Assembly (NCBI RefSeq): GCF_021538675.1
Contig: NZ_JAJUKH010000002.1
Location: forward strand, 186,001 to 250,000
Direction: 5' to 3'
Source of the DNA: Paenarthrobacter sp. AR 02
Lineage (GTDB): Bacteria; Actinomycetota; Actinomycetes; Actinomycetales; Micrococcaceae
Length of the DNA: 64,000 nucleotides
The first letter of the stretch is position 1. Each line of letters starts with the position of its first letter. Below the pieces are notes generated by a model, which worked only from the letters and a program-made list of their open reading frames with translations, was not told the DNA's origin and made no database searches. The translations under genes and the position numbers were made by a program. Positions 1 to 8,735 of the stretch are shown one piece after another.

Positions 1-82
1 GTTCAAGTTCTTCCTGGGCTTGATGCTGCTGCTGGCCACCATCGTCAACCTCATCGTCAAGCGCCGGGCAGAGCTCAAGTAA
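1..82 (+). CDS. Sugar ABC transporter permease, C-terminal end (partial)
   Basis: Only the last 26 codons lie in the window, in the frame starting at base 2, ending in TAA at 80-82. The peptide is a hydrophobic helix (FFLGLMLLLATIVNLIV) followed by a basic tail (KRRAELK). That is how RbsC-type inner-membrane permeases of carbohydrate ABC importers end. The next gene, 12 bases on, is the matching sugar-type ATPase, which supports the call. The substrate cannot be read from this fragment. Confidence 0.75.
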   Translation, partial: FKFFLGLMLLLATIVNLIVKRRAELK

Positions 83-94
83 GGGGCCGGAACA

Positions 95-1021
95 ATGAAC
101 GCACAACAGATCGATCAGCAAACCCTGCTGAAAGGCGAGAAGGATCCCTTGACACACACACCGGTCCACCTGCTGTCCCTCGATGGAGTGGGCAAGCACT
201 ACGGCAACATCATCGCGCTGCGGGATGTCACCATGGCCGTGGACAATGGCCGTGTCACCTGTGTCCTGGGCGACAACGGCGCAGGCAAATCAACCCTGAT
301 CAAGATCATCGCCGGCCTGCACCAGCACGACGAAGGCACCCTGCACGTCATGGGGGATGCCCGGAAGTTCAACTCACCCAGGGACGCGCTCGACGCCGGT
401 ATTGCCACGGTGTACCAGGACCTGGCGGTCGTTCCGCTGATGCCCATCTGGCGCAACTTCTTCCTCGGCTCTGAGCTGACCAAGGGATTTGGGCCGTTCA
501 AGAGTATGGATGTCCAGAAAATGAAGGAGATCACGCTCAGCGAACTGGCCCAGATGGGCATCGACCTCCGCGATGTGGAGCAGCCCATCGGTCAGCTGTC
601 CGGCGGTGAGCGCCAGTGCGTGGCGATCGCGCGCGCCGTGTACTTCGGGGCCAAGGTCCTGATCCTTGACGAGCCCACTGCGGCACTTGGCGTGAAGCAG
701 TCCGGCGTGGTGCTCCGCTACATCCTGCAGGCCCGCGACCGTGGCCTGGGCGTCATCTTCATCACCCACAACCCGCACCACGCTTTCCCCGTGGGCGACC
801 GGTTCCTGTTGCTCAAGCGGGGCAAGTCGATTGGGTATTACGACAAGAAGGACATCACCCTGGATGAGCTGACGGCCCAGATGGCCGGCGGTGCAGAACT
901 CGCAGAGCTGGCCCACGAGTTGGAGCAGCTCGGTGGCCACTCCGACGCCCTTGAGGAAGTCAAGGCCGAGGTGGCCGGTGTGGAGGAATCCGTTCCGGAA
1001 AACGCCACTAAGCGGCACTGA
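95..1021 (+). CDS. Sugar ABC transporter ATP-binding protein (single-domain)
   Basis: This is the nucleotide-binding subunit of a carbohydrate uptake transporter, driving import on the cytoplasmic face. Walker A is GDNGAGKST (residues 59-67), the Q-loop glutamine is near 108, the signature LSGGERQ is at 168-174, Walker B VLILDEP at 188-194, and the H-loop histidine near 225. At 308 residues it holds one ATPase domain, whereas RbsA and XylG are fused pairs of about 500 residues, so it probably works as a homodimer like other single-domain sugar ATPases (FrcA type). AAGGGG lies 8 bases before the ATG. The residues after about 260 are an acidic tail. It closes an operon whose permease begins outside the window, and a strong terminator follows. 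The nearby LacI gene and dehydrogenases suggest a sugar or cyclitol substrate. Confidence 0.88.
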   Translation: MNAQQIDQQTLLKGEKDPLTHTPVHLLSLDGVGKHYGNIIALRDVTMAVDNGRVTCVLGDNGAGKSTLIKIIAGLHQHDEGTLHVMGDARKFNSPRDALDAGIATVYQDLAVVPLMPIWRNFFLGSELTKGFGPFKSMDVQKMKEITLSELAQMGIDLRDVEQPIGQLSGGERQCVAIARAVYFGAKVLILDEPTAALGVKQSGVVLRYILQARDRGLGVIFITHNPHHAFPVGDRFLLLKRGKSIGYYDKKDITLDELTAQMAGGAELAELAHELEQLGGHSDALEEVKAEVAGVEESVPENATKRH

Positions 1022-1037
1022 CGCGGTAGCTGCTGAA

Positions 1038-1080
1038 AGTCCTGCCCGGAGCGCATGTTGGCTCCGGGCAGGACTGTTTT
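1038..1080 (+). terminator. Rho-independent terminator of the ABC operon
   Basis: A perfect 15-bp stem (1038-1052 with 1061-1075) has an 8-base loop and is followed by GTTTT. It starts 17 bases after the ATPase stop and separates that operon from the convergent LacI gene. Confidence 0.88.
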
Positions 1081-1096
1081 AGGCAAGGAGCCAACC

Positions 1097-2092
1097 CTAG
1101 CGAAGCGGCGCCGTGGTGCCCCGCAGGGCCAGGGTTGGCTCAATGAGCTTGCGCTCCGGTGCCAGTGTCGGATCCGCTATGCGGGCCAGTAGCCTGCGGG
1201 CGGAGTCCGCCCCAACAATGTCGCTGCGGTTGTCGATGGACGTCAGGTCCAGGAAACGCGACTTGGCCAAGGGGGAGTTGTCGTAGCCGATCACCGAAAC
1301 GTCGGCAGGTACTGACAGGCCGCGTGCTTTGATGGCTGCGAAGGCGCCCAGGGCCATGGAGTCGTTCGCTGCGAAGATCGCAGTGGTGTCCGGATGGCGC
1401 TCCAGGAGCCGGCTTGCTGTCTCGTAGCCGTCTTCCTCCGACGTTCCGGTGGACTCGCTGATGACAGGCTCGACGCCGGCAGCTTCCACGGCGCGACGGT
1501 AACCGGCGCGCCGGTGTGCGGAGGCGCCGTCGGACCCTGAGACGTGGCCGATGCGGACGTGGCCCAAACCCAACAGGTGGTTGGCTGCCATGCTTCCGCC
1601 GCCGTCGTCATCGTTGGTGATGAGGTCGGCGCCCTTCGGCACGCCTTTGCGCCAGCCGGCCACCACGGTGGGTACCCAGGTCTTGGCGAGCATGGCCTCG
1701 CTCGGTTCGGCGGCTATCACCAGCGCATCGACGTGCATGGCAAGCAGACCGTCTGTTGCTTCCTTGATCCGGTTTTCGCCCGGCCTGGAGTCCGCAAGCA
1801 TCACCTGGTACCCAAGGTTTGAAAGGACTGATTCCATTCCACGGAGCAGGTCAACGAACCAGGGGTTCCGGTAGTCATCGATGACCAGGCCGATGCTTTT
1901 CGTGCTGCTGCTTGCCAGGGTGGTGGCGGCACGGCTCGGCCGGTAGCCCAGTTCAGTGATGGCGTCCCGGACGGCATTGCGGCGCTTTTCGCTGATTCTT
2001 TCGGGGTCTTTGAGGAACAGCGAAACCAACGACGGCGAAACGCCGGCTTGGGTGGCGACGTCGTAGAGCGTGGGGCGTCGGTTGTTGTTCAA
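1097..2092 (-). CDS. LacI-family transcriptional repressor
   Basis: A DNA-binding sugar-responsive repressor. Near the N-terminus is the LacI helix-turn-helix ([20 protein letters not shown]), then the hinge ([20 protein letters not shown]), then the periplasmic-binding-protein-like effector domain, including the usual [16 protein letters not shown] and [10 protein letters not shown] motifs. The reading frame is open up to base 2152 (351 residues). I prefer the TTG at 2092 (331 residues), because GAAAGG lies 12 bases upstream of it and LacI proteins normally start just before the HTH. The gene diverges from the dehydrogenase operon at 2249, and a perfect 14-bp palindrome sits between them, so it most likely represses that operon and perhaps itself. 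The effector is unknown. Confidence 0.9.
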   Translation of the reverse strand: MNNNRRPTLYDVATQAGVSPSLVSLFLKDPERISEKRRNAVRDAITELGYRPSRAATTLASSSTKSIGLVIDDYRNPWFVDLLRGMESVLSNLGYQVMLADSRPGENRIKEATDGLLAMHVDALVIAAEPSEAMLAKTWVPTVVAGWRKGVPKGADLITNDDDGGGSMAANHLLGLGHVRIGHVSGSDGASAHRRAGYRRAVEAAGVEPVISESTGTSEEDGYETASRLLERHPDTTAIFAANDSMALGAFAAIKARGLSVPADVSVIGYDNSPLAKSRFLDLTSIDNRSDIVGADSARRLLARIADPTLAPERKLIEPTLALRGTTAPLR

Positions 2093-2140
2093 CGTATTGG
2101 CTGCCTTTCGTGTCCTCCCCCGAGGATAGTCCGTTAAGGA

Positions 2141-2169
2141 TTGACAGGACATATAGACATGGTTACGCT
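2141..2169 (+). promoter_or_regulatory. Promoter of the dehydrogenase/isomerase operon
   Basis: TTGACA (2141-2146), a 17-base spacer, then TACGCT (2164-2169), which fits the actinobacterial -10 pattern TANNNT. The predicted start falls just upstream of the palindrome at 2187-2200. The word TTGACAGGACA at this -35 recurs at the -35 of the gene at 4536-5561. Confidence 0.6.
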
Positions 2170-2186
2170 CAAGTCCAGCGTAAAAA

Positions 2187-2200
2187 TTGTAGCGCTACAA
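2187..2200 (+). promoter_or_regulatory. LacI-type operator palindrome
   Basis: TTGTAGCGCTACAA is a perfect 14-bp palindrome with the central CG typical of LacI-family operators. It lies 18 bases after the predicted -10 and 49 bases before the ATG at 2249, placed to block initiation. Binding by the neighbouring repressor is inferred. Confidence 0.75.
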
Positions 2201-2248
2201 AATGCCGGACGATCCTCATGCGACGGCAGAATTTCGAAGGAGAAATCA

Positions 2249-3436
2249 ATGGCTGAAAGCCTCGGCGTAGCCGTTATCGGAGCAGGCATGGCAGGCAAGG
2301 CCCACGCTGCCGCATACCGCACGGCATCCGCCCTCTATAGCCCCGTGCTTCCCAACATCCGCCTCGTTTCCATTGGCGACGTCAACGCTGAATTCGGCTC
2401 GTTGGCAGCACGCCGCTTCGGATATGAACGGAACGACACGTCATGGCAGGCCATTGCCGAAGCCGATGACATCGACGTCGTGAGCGTGGTGATCGCCAAC
2501 TCCCTGCACCGCGAGGTGGTTGAAGGCCTGCTCGCCGCCGGGAAGCACGTCCTCTGCGAAAAGCCGCTCAGCGATACCCTCGACGATGCCCGGGCCATGG
2601 CTGACGCGGCCCGCGCCGCTGAGGCTGGTGGAGTCCTGGCACGCATCGGCTTCACCTTCCGCCGCACACCCGGCATCGCCTACATCCGCGAACTGATCCA
2701 AAATGGAGTGCTCGGAAATGTCCTGCACTTCAGTGGCCGGTACTGGACGGACTATGGTTTCAGCCCTTCGGCTCCCATGAGCTGGCGCTACAAGGGCGGA
2801 CCCGGCTCCGGTGCGTTGGCCGACGTCGGAAGCCACCTGACGTATGTGTCCGAATTCCTGTGCGGCGACATCAAGTCCATCAGCGGTGGCAGGCTGTCCA
2901 CTGCGATCGATAAGCGCCCGTTGCCACTGACCGCCGTGATGGGTCACGACCATGTTGCCGTCAGCGACACCTTCGAGGCCGTGGAAAACGACGACTACGC
3001 AGCCTTCAACGCCGAGTTCACCAACGGTGCCGGCAGCTTCGAAGTGTCCCGCGTTGCGGCAGGACACGCCAACAGCCTCCAGTTCGAGGTCTTCTGCGAG
3101 AACGGCGGAGCCAAGTTCGACCAGCGCCGCCCCAACGAAATCCAGCTCTTCCTCAACGATGGCTCCGGCCTGCAAGGCGGGTACCGCCAAGTGATCCTGG
3201 GCCCAGGACACCCCTATATTGCTGGCGGCCTGGCCATGGACGCCCCGGAAGTCGGCTTCGGCCAAAACGATGCCTTCGGATACCAGGCACGGGCCTTCCT
3301 CGAAGAGGTCGCGGGCTTGGCCGAAGCGGACTCCCTGCCCCGTTGCGCGACGTTCGACGAAGGTGTCCGCAACATGGAACTCCTCGGCGCGGTCACTGAG
3401 TCCGCCCTGGACAACGGAAAGAAGATCACGCTATGA
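2249..3436 (+). CDS. Gfo/Idh/MocA-family oxidoreductase
   Basis: An NAD(P)-dependent dehydrogenase acting on a sugar, glycoside or cyclitol. It has a Rossmann fold with VIGAGMAGKAH (residues 9-19), the EKP motif at 104-106, and GALADVGSH around 187-194 with the Asp-x3-His pair of the family's active site. The FRRTPG segment near 135-140 and SWRYKGGPGSG near 176-186 resemble the subgroup that includes levoglucosan dehydrogenase. The frame is open from 2141, but the ATG at 2249 has GAAGGAGA at good spacing and begins at the usual point before the first beta strand, giving 395 residues. Its last codons overlap the next gene by 4 bases (ATGA). The substrate is not determinable from sequence alone. 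Confidence 0.88.
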   Translation: MAESLGVAVIGAGMAGKAHAAAYRTASALYSPVLPNIRLVSIGDVNAEFGSLAARRFGYERNDTSWQAIAEADDIDVVSVVIANSLHREVVEGLLAAGKHVLCEKPLSDTLDDARAMADAARAAEAGGVLARIGFTFRRTPGIAYIRELIQNGVLGNVLHFSGRYWTDYGFSPSAPMSWRYKGGPGSGALADVGSHLTYVSEFLCGDIKSISGGRLSTAIDKRPLPLTAVMGHDHVAVSDTFEAVENDDYAAFNAEFTNGAGSFEVSRVAAGHANSLQFEVFCENGGAKFDQRRPNEIQLFLNDGSGLQGGYRQVILGPGHPYIAGGLAMDAPEVGFGQNDAFGYQARAFLEEVAGLAEADSLPRCATFDEGVRNMELLGAVTESALDNGKKITL

Positions 3437-4452
3437 AGCTCGGGGTCTACAACGCGATCCTCCACGACCGTCCGCTTCCTGAAGCGCTCAAAGTCATCGC
3501 CGACCTTGGCCTGACTGGCATCGAGATCAACACCGGCGGATTCCTTCCCGCCGTGCATGTCCCCACGTTCGACCAGATCCTGGACAGCGACGCCGCCCGC
3601 GACGACTACCTCGGGATCTTTGAGGGCACCGGGGTTTCAATCGCTGGCCTGAATTGCAATGGAAACCCCCTGCATCCCAAGCGGGAAATTGGCGAAAAGC
3701 ACGCCGAGGACATCCGTCGTTCCATCCGCTTGGCCAACCGGCTGGGCCAGGACCGCGTGGTCACCATGTCCGGGCTGCCCGGGGGAGAGCCCGGCGCCAC
3801 CACGGTGAACTGGGTGGTCAACGCCTGGAACTCCGCGGCGCTGGATGTCCTGGACTACCAGTGGGGAGTAGCGGCAGCCTTCTGGAAGGAAACGGACCGG
3901 CTCGCCGCAGACCATGGCGTCAAGGTGGCGTTGGAGCTGCACCCGCAGAACATTGTTTTTAATACCGCCGACGTCTACAAGCTTGTTGAGCTTACGGGAG
4001 CAACCCATGTGGGCGTTGAACTGGACGCATCCCACTTGTTCTGGCAGCAGATGGATCCCGTGGCGGTGGTCCGGGAACTTGGGCCACTGGTCTTCCAGGC
4101 GGCAGCCAAGGACGTCCGTGTGAACAAGGACAACGCTGCGCTCTACGGTGTGTTGGACAACAGCTTCCGGCGGCTCTCGGAAGCGGAAAACCGGACCAAC
4201 CTTGGTGGCGACGAATGGGCCAACGAATGGCCCAAGAACTCTGCCTGGGACTTCGTGGCCCTGGGCCGTGGTCACGACACCGCGTTCTGGACCGAGTTCC
4301 TCCGGGCCCTGCACGAGGTCGATCCGAACATGCTGGTCAATATCGAGCACGAGGACGTCTCGCTGGGTCGGATCGAGGGGCTCGAGGTCGCGGCACAGGT
4401 GCTTCGCGATGCCGACGCAGCCCTTGAGGCATCGTTCAACGTCCCTGCCTAA
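3433..4452 (+). CDS. Sugar phosphate isomerase/epimerase family TIM-barrel protein
   Basis: A xylose-isomerase-like (AP endonuclease 2 fold) TIM barrel of 339 residues, probably metal dependent. Candidate ligands are Glu168 in LELH, Asp198 and His201 in VELDASH, and Glu305 in NIEHED. Family members catalyse isomerisation, epimerisation, dehydration or beta-elimination of sugars. The gene overlaps the upstream dehydrogenase by 4 bases, so the two are translationally coupled and likely act in sequence. In the known levoglucosan route a protein of this superfamily performs the elimination after C3 oxidation. A similar role here is possible but inferred. No signal peptide is visible, so it acts in the cytoplasm. 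Confidence 0.85.
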   Translation: MKLGVYNAILHDRPLPEALKVIADLGLTGIEINTGGFLPAVHVPTFDQILDSDAARDDYLGIFEGTGVSIAGLNCNGNPLHPKREIGEKHAEDIRRSIRLANRLGQDRVVTMSGLPGGEPGATTVNWVVNAWNSAALDVLDYQWGVAAAFWKETDRLAADHGVKVALELHPQNIVFNTADVYKLVELTGATHVGVELDASHLFWQQMDPVAVVRELGPLVFQAAAKDVRVNKDNAALYGVLDNSFRRLSEAENRTNLGGDEWANEWPKNSAWDFVALGRGHDTAFWTEFLRALHEVDPNMLVNIEHEDVSLGRIEGLEVAAQVLRDADAALEASFNVPA

Positions 4453-4464
4453 GAGTCCCGTGCT

Positions 4465-4502
4465 GCGTCCGGGGCGGCGGCTACGGCCCCCGCCCCGGAC
4501 GC
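4465..4502. terminator. GC-rich hairpin between convergent genes
   Basis: A perfect 13-bp stem (4465-4477 with 4490-4502) with a 12-base loop sits between two convergent stop codons. No T-tract follows on either side, so it may be a weak bidirectional terminator or an mRNA 3' end structure. Confidence 0.5.
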
Positions 4503-4535
4503 GCCGTTCACCGTTCCGTGTGCTGCACGCTGATG

Positions 4536-5561
4536 CTAGGCCTGGACCTTGACGGGGACGCCGGTCTCCAGGGATAGCTGTGCTGCGTCGGCTACCTTTG
4601 ACGCAGCCACGGCGTCTTCGGGAGTGCAAGGATTCTTACGTTTGCCGAGCACAACCTCTACGAAGGCCGCCATCTCGGCCCGGTAGGCCTGGTCAAACCG
4701 CTCGGCGAACGTGGTGTGCGGAGTGCCATTCGGGAAGGTCACTGCGGGCTCGGCCGACCTCATCGCCATCTGCTGGTCCATTCCCACCAGCACTGATTGC
4801 TCGGAGCCTTGAAGTTCCAAGCGGACGTCATGCCCGGCTCCGTTGTAGCGGCTGGCCGAGACGGTACCTACCGTGCCGTCGTCGAACGTCACCAAAGCCA
4901 GGGCAGTGTCGACGTCGCCCACCTCACCGATGGCCGGGTCGCCGTTGTTGGAGCCCTTGGCGTAGACTTCCACGATTTCCCTGCCTGTGAGCCATCGGAG
5001 GATGTCGAAGTCGTGGACTGAACAGTCGCGGAACAGACCGCCCGATGTTGCAAGGAACTCCACCGGCGGCGGGGTCATGTCGCAGGTGACAGCCCGAAGT
5101 GAGTGGATCCAACCAAGCTCCCCGGCATCGTAGGCCCGCTTGGCCTCCAGGTACCCGGCGTCGAAGCGGCGCTGGTGCCCGATCTGGACGATGCCCGACT
5201 TCTCGCTGATGTAGTCGAGGACGGGTTGTGACTCCGGAACATTTACGGCCACGGGCTTTTCGCAGAAGACCGGGATGCCTGCGTCCACCCCTGCGCGGAT
5301 GAGTCCAGGGTGAGTGGCTGTGCCTGTCGCAATGACCAAGCCGTCCACGCCGGAATTGATGAGCTCCTCCACCGATCCCAGGAATTCGGCGCCCACGCTG
5401 GCCGCCACTGCGCGGGCATGGTCCTCTGCCACATCCGTCAGTTTCAGGCTCACGTGGATGCCGTCCGGGTTGAGGGTCTCGTTGAGGGCGCTGATGTTCT
5501 TGGCATGCATCACGCCGATCCGGCCTACGCCCACGAGGCCGAGGGTTACGTTCTTCATCAT
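4536..5561 (-). CDS. Gfo/Idh/MocA-family dehydrogenase, inositol 2-dehydrogenase-like
   Basis: An NAD-dependent dehydrogenase of 341 residues. LVGVGRIGVMHA (9-20) forms the nucleotide-binding loop, CEKPV (100-104) is the EKP motif, and GGLFRDCSVHDFD (174-186) carries the Asp-x3-His active-site pair. Length and these motifs are close to IolG-type myo-inositol 2-dehydrogenases, which oxidise inositol to scyllo-inosose. No other iol genes are in the window, so the inositol assignment is only likely. GGAG lies 7 bases before the first of two adjacent ATG codons, hence this start. The gene is transcribed toward the 2249-4452 operon from its own promoter. That promoter shares the word TTGACAGGACA with the promoter of that operon. 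Confidence 0.82.
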   Translation of the reverse strand: MMKNVTLGLVGVGRIGVMHAKNISALNETLNPDGIHVSLKLTDVAEDHARAVAASVGAEFLGSVEELINSGVDGLVIATGTATHPGLIRAGVDAGIPVFCEKPVAVNVPESQPVLDYISEKSGIVQIGHQRRFDAGYLEAKRAYDAGELGWIHSLRAVTCDMTPPPVEFLATSGGLFRDCSVHDFDILRWLTGREIVEVYAKGSNNGDPAIGEVGDVDTALALVTFDDGTVGTVSASRYNGAGHDVRLELQGSEQSVLVGMDQQMAMRSAEPAVTFPNGTPHTTFAERFDQAYRAEMAAFVEVVLGKRKNPCTPEDAVAASKVADAAQLSLETGVPVKVQA

Positions 5562-5617
5562 TTTCTGTCTCCGTCGGTGCAGCAGAGGGTCATCTCCAGA
5601 GAGAGATTCCTGAAGCG

Positions 5618-5647
5618 AGACTAGAGGTTGTCAGATTGTCCTGTCAA
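5618..5647 (-). promoter_or_regulatory. Promoter of the 4536-5561 dehydrogenase
   Basis: Read on the minus strand: TTGACA (5647-5642), an 18-base spacer, then TAGTCT (5623-5618), matching TANNNT. The -35 is embedded in TTGACAGGACA, the same 11-mer as at 2141-2151. Confidence 0.55.
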
Positions 5648-5655
5648 ACATATGT

Positions 5656-5719
5656 GGGGATGCGAGTGAGCGTCTGGCTGAAGGGGTGGGGATGTGAGTG
5701 AGCGTCTGGCTGAAGGGGG
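5656..5719. repeat. Two-copy 32-bp tandem repeat
   Basis: Two direct copies of a 32-bp unit (5656-5687 and 5688-5719) differ at two positions, in the GATGYGAGTGAGCG part and at the last base. A short remnant (AGGGATGTGG) follows. The repeat fills most of the 246-bp gap between the divergently placed dehydrogenase start and the end of the PIG-L gene. No gene is visible in the gap. Confidence 0.85.
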
Positions 5720-5807
5720 AGGGATGTGGGAGAGGGTGTGGACATGGCTGACGCGGGCCGAAGAGTCTGGGGGAAAACTCCGACCCGCGCCAGGTTCATG
5801 GGGCCGG

Positions 5808-8735
5808 TCAGGCGATGATCTTCATCGCCTGCCAACCGGTACCGAGGCTGGTGGGCGGAACGTTGATGAACGTTCCACTGCCCGAGCCCGGATACAGCCA
5901 CAGGGTGTCTCCGATGCGGCCGAGAACGTCATTCTTGGCGTCGCCGTCCAGGTCCCGGGGCCCTGCCATCGATGTTCTGTTGTCCCAGCCCGTGGAGATC
6001 TGCTTCCACGGCAACCAATCGCTTGCTCCATCGCCGGGATAGAGCCAGAGTGCGCCGGTATCCGTGCGCCGGGCCAGCACGTCTGCTTTACCATCTCCAT
6101 TAAAGTCCCCTGTGCTGAAGATTGCATTCATGACATTCCAGCCCTTTCCCACCGTGGTGGGCGTCCTGAGCCCGCCGCTGCCGTTCCCTGCGTAGAGGCG
6201 GAGGTCGCCGGTGCTGCGCCGGGCCATGATGTCGGGAATGCCGTCGCCGCTGAAGTCCCCGGGGGAGAACAGTTGGGTCATGGCACTCCAGCCGGTACTG
6301 ATCTGCGAGCGGGCACCGAAGCCCCCGGCCCCGTCACCCGGGTACAGCCACAGGACATCTCCTGCGCGGGCTACGAGGTCGGACTTGCCGTCCTTATTGA
6401 AGTCCCCGGGGGTGATGGCATCAGTAACGGTGGACCAGTCCGAGGCTGGTATGGCAAGCTTCCTGGCCTGCAGGCCGCCAGCGCCGTCCCCCGGGTACAG
6501 GTACAGGTTTCCGGTCGCATCGGAGGCCAGGACGTCGGCTTTGCCGTCACCGTCGAAATCATGGGCCGACGGCGGCCCGGCCGCTGGAACGCTGTACGTC
6601 TGGGTACCGACGGCGGAGGTGTTGCCGGCGGTGTCCACTCCGATGTATTTGAGCACCAGTGGCGAGTTGCCCATCACGATTGGAGTCGCGTACTTGAAGT
6701 TCGTGGCGCTCTCCGTTGCCGTCGGCGTGCTGCCATCGGTGGTGTAGTAGATGGTTGTCCCAGCCTCATTGGCAGACAGCGAAATGGTGGCTCCACTGGC
6801 CAACGGACGGCTGGTGGGATTGGCCGTCACTGTGGGAGCCGTGGTGTCTGCCGGGACTGTGTAGGTCTGCGAGGCGACGTCGGAGGCATTGCCGGCAGGG
6901 TCGGTAGCGAAGTACTTCAGCGTCATGGGCCCGGTACCCGGGAACGTGATCGGAGCGGAGTACACCAGCCCGGCCGTCACCGGATCCGTGCCGTCCGTGG
7001 TGTATTTGATCACCGAATTCGTTTCATTGGCCGTCAAAGTGATCGACGTACCGGCAGCGTACGCACCTCCCGCCGGGTTGGCGGTCACGACTGGTTTGGT
7101 GGTGTCCGGTCCCGTGGAGTAGGTCTGCGTGGCCACTGCGGACGCGTTGTTGGAGCTGTCCACTGCGAAGTACTTCAGGGTCAGCGGGCCGTCAATGGTG
7201 ATGCTTGCCGTGTTCGGGTAGCTCACCTTCGTTGGAGTCGACGTCGTGGGCGTGGACCCATCGGTGGTGTAGTAGATGGTCCCGGGCTCATTGGTTGAGA
7301 GGGTGACCTTCTGCCCAATGTCATAGGTTCCGCCTTCAGGTGTGACTGTGACTATGGGGGCGACGGTGTCAGCGGTGATGTACGCCTCGAATTCGGCCAG
7401 GCCCACGTTGGTGGTGGAACTGCTGACGGCGGTGATGTTGAACCGCAGGGAGCTTACCGTCCGGGCCGGAAAGTTGACGGTCAGGCCCGAGCCGTTGTTG
7501 GGCAGTGCCGGAACCGGGACGGTGCTGCCGTCAGAGAACTGCAGGTTGCCGCCCGTCACCTGGTCGCTGGCTACCGGCCTGTCGAAGAGCGTCACGGCGT
7601 TGATGGTGCGTGCCGGGGAGAAGTTGTATTGGATCCAGCTTCCGGCCTTCCCACCGTTGGTTACCCATTCCCGGCTTGCGTCCATGGGGGATCCCCAGGC
7701 GTAGCCGTCGCGCGCCTTCTCCGGGCTCTGTGCCGAGGCTTTCTGCGAGGACGCAGACACGGTGGTGCCGGGGGACTTGGCTGCGTTGCCGGTCCACTCG
7801 ATGGCGGTGATGTACTGCCGTTTGAGCCAATCGCTGTAGGGCGGGGCAGGGCATGGCGTATCGCAGAGGTATTTGTCGAAGTCGGCGAACCGGACAAACG
7901 CGTTCACCTTCGCCGTGAGCTCGGCACCGGTCACGTTCTGCGCGTACTCGTCGATGACGTAGGCGTCGTAGGCGGAGGAAGTATGCGGCCCCGTGTACGA
8001 GCGGGTTGCCAGCTGGGCGAACTTCGCTGTTGCCCAGTGGTCGCTGTGGTCATAGGGATCGTTGAAGTTCCCGGTCCAATCCTGGGTACGGAAGGTGGTG
8101 GGCCGGAAATTCTTGACCAGCGTGTTCAGCGTGGTTTGAAACTGCTCTTTGGTGTAAGTGGCAGAGCCATCCACGGGACGGATGGAGGACAACCGGCCGT
8201 CCCACAGTTTAAGGATGCTTTGGCCCCCGTACCGTGAGCTTCCTTTACCGTTGGGAAAGCCGTCAGGGAGCCGCAGGTACACCACGGAAATGGTGGGGGC
8301 ATCCCTGAGGGTATAGACGCTGATGGCGCGGCCGGGAACGCCGGCGTCGGAGGTCGTCCACGAATTGGCCACCCCCGCCATCATTGCGTACGTTGCCCGG
8401 ATGCCGTCTTCCAGGCTGTTCCAGTATGCAGGCCCCTCGCCCGCTTCCCCGGCGGTTGTGTAGACGGTCTGGACGCAACGCTTGGCTTGGATATCGCGCA
8501 TGAAGTCCGGGCTGATAAAGATCAGGTCGTCGTCAGTATGGGCCACGATCTGCATGGCGCCACCGGTACCCGGGCAGGGTGGAACGGCCGCAGAAGCCGG
8601 CGCGGTGACGCCAAGCATCAGGCCTGAAACGGCAACGGAAAAAGCGGGAAGCCATGTCAGTAATCGATGGCTTGCGGAAAAAAGTGGGGTCATGACACGG
8701 AAACGGGGACGGCGAAAGTGTTTTGGACGGTCCAC
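5808..8735 (-). CDS. Secreted PIG-L deacetylase-like protein with chitobiase-type and FG-GAP repeats
   Basis: A multidomain exported protein of 975 residues. A basic n-region and hydrophobic stretch (LLTWLPAFSVAVSGLMLGV) end at APASAA near residue 50, a likely signal peptidase I site. The PIG-L (LmbE) domain follows, with metal-binding AHTDDD (65-70) and HSDH (230-233), typical of zinc N-acetylglucosaminyl deacetylases. A discoidin-like beta domain spans roughly 330-455. Three chitobiase C-terminal-type repeats follow (about 460-540, 545-627, 632-715, each with YTTDGSTP-like or KYTTDGTDP motifs). FG-GAP/VCBS repeats fill 725-975 (DFDGDGKADVL and similar). The frame is open to 8846. I chose the GTG at 8735 because GAAGGAG lies 7 bases upstream. 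The next ATG (8693) lacks a ribosome site. It probably deacetylates an extracellular amino sugar or glycan. The substrate is unknown. Confidence 0.82.
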   Translation of the reverse strand: MDRPKHFRRPRFRVMTPLFSASHRLLTWLPAFSVAVSGLMLGVTAPASAAVPPCPGTGGAMQIVAHTDDDLIFISPDFMRDIQAKRCVQTVYTTAGEAGEGPAYWNSLEDGIRATYAMMAGVANSWTTSDAGVPGRAISVYTLRDAPTISVVYLRLPDGFPNGKGSSRYGGQSILKLWDGRLSSIRPVDGSATYTKEQFQTTLNTLVKNFRPTTFRTQDWTGNFNDPYDHSDHWATAKFAQLATRSYTGPHTSSAYDAYVIDEYAQNVTGAELTAKVNAFVRFADFDKYLCDTPCPAPPYSDWLKRQYITAIEWTGNAAKSPGTTVSASSQKASAQSPEKARDGYAWGSPMDASREWVTNGGKAGSWIQYNFSPARTINAVTLFDRPVASDQVTGGNLQFSDGSTVPVPALPNNGSGLTVNFPARTVSSLRFNITAVSSSTTNVGLAEFEAYITADTVAPIVTVTPEGGTYDIGQKVTLSTNEPGTIYYTTDGSTPTTSTPTKVSYPNTASITIDGPLTLKYFAVDSSNNASAVATQTYSTGPDTTKPVVTANPAGGAYAAGTSITLTANETNSVIKYTTDGTDPVTAGLVYSAPITFPGTGPMTLKYFATDPAGNASDVASQTYTVPADTTAPTVTANPTSRPLASGATISLSANEAGTTIYYTTDGSTPTATESATNFKYATPIVMGNSPLVLKYIGVDTAGNTSAVGTQTYSVPAAGPPSAHDFDGDGKADVLASDATGNLYLYPGDGAGGLQARKLAIPASDWSTVTDAITPGDFNKDGKSDLVARAGDVLWLYPGDGAGGFGARSQISTGWSAMTQLFSPGDFSGDGIPDIMARRSTGDLRLYAGNGSGGLRTPTTVGKGWNVMNAIFSTGDFNGDGKADVLARRTDTGALWLYPGDGASDWLPWKQISTGWDNRTSMAGPRDLDGDAKNDVLGRIGDTLWLYPGSGSGTFINVPPTSLGTGWQAMKIIA

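Noticed and set aside
5694..7298. Long plus-strand open frame opposite the PIG-L gene
   Set aside because: It mirrors the Gly- and Asp-rich FG-GAP repeats of the opposite strand and has no domain.
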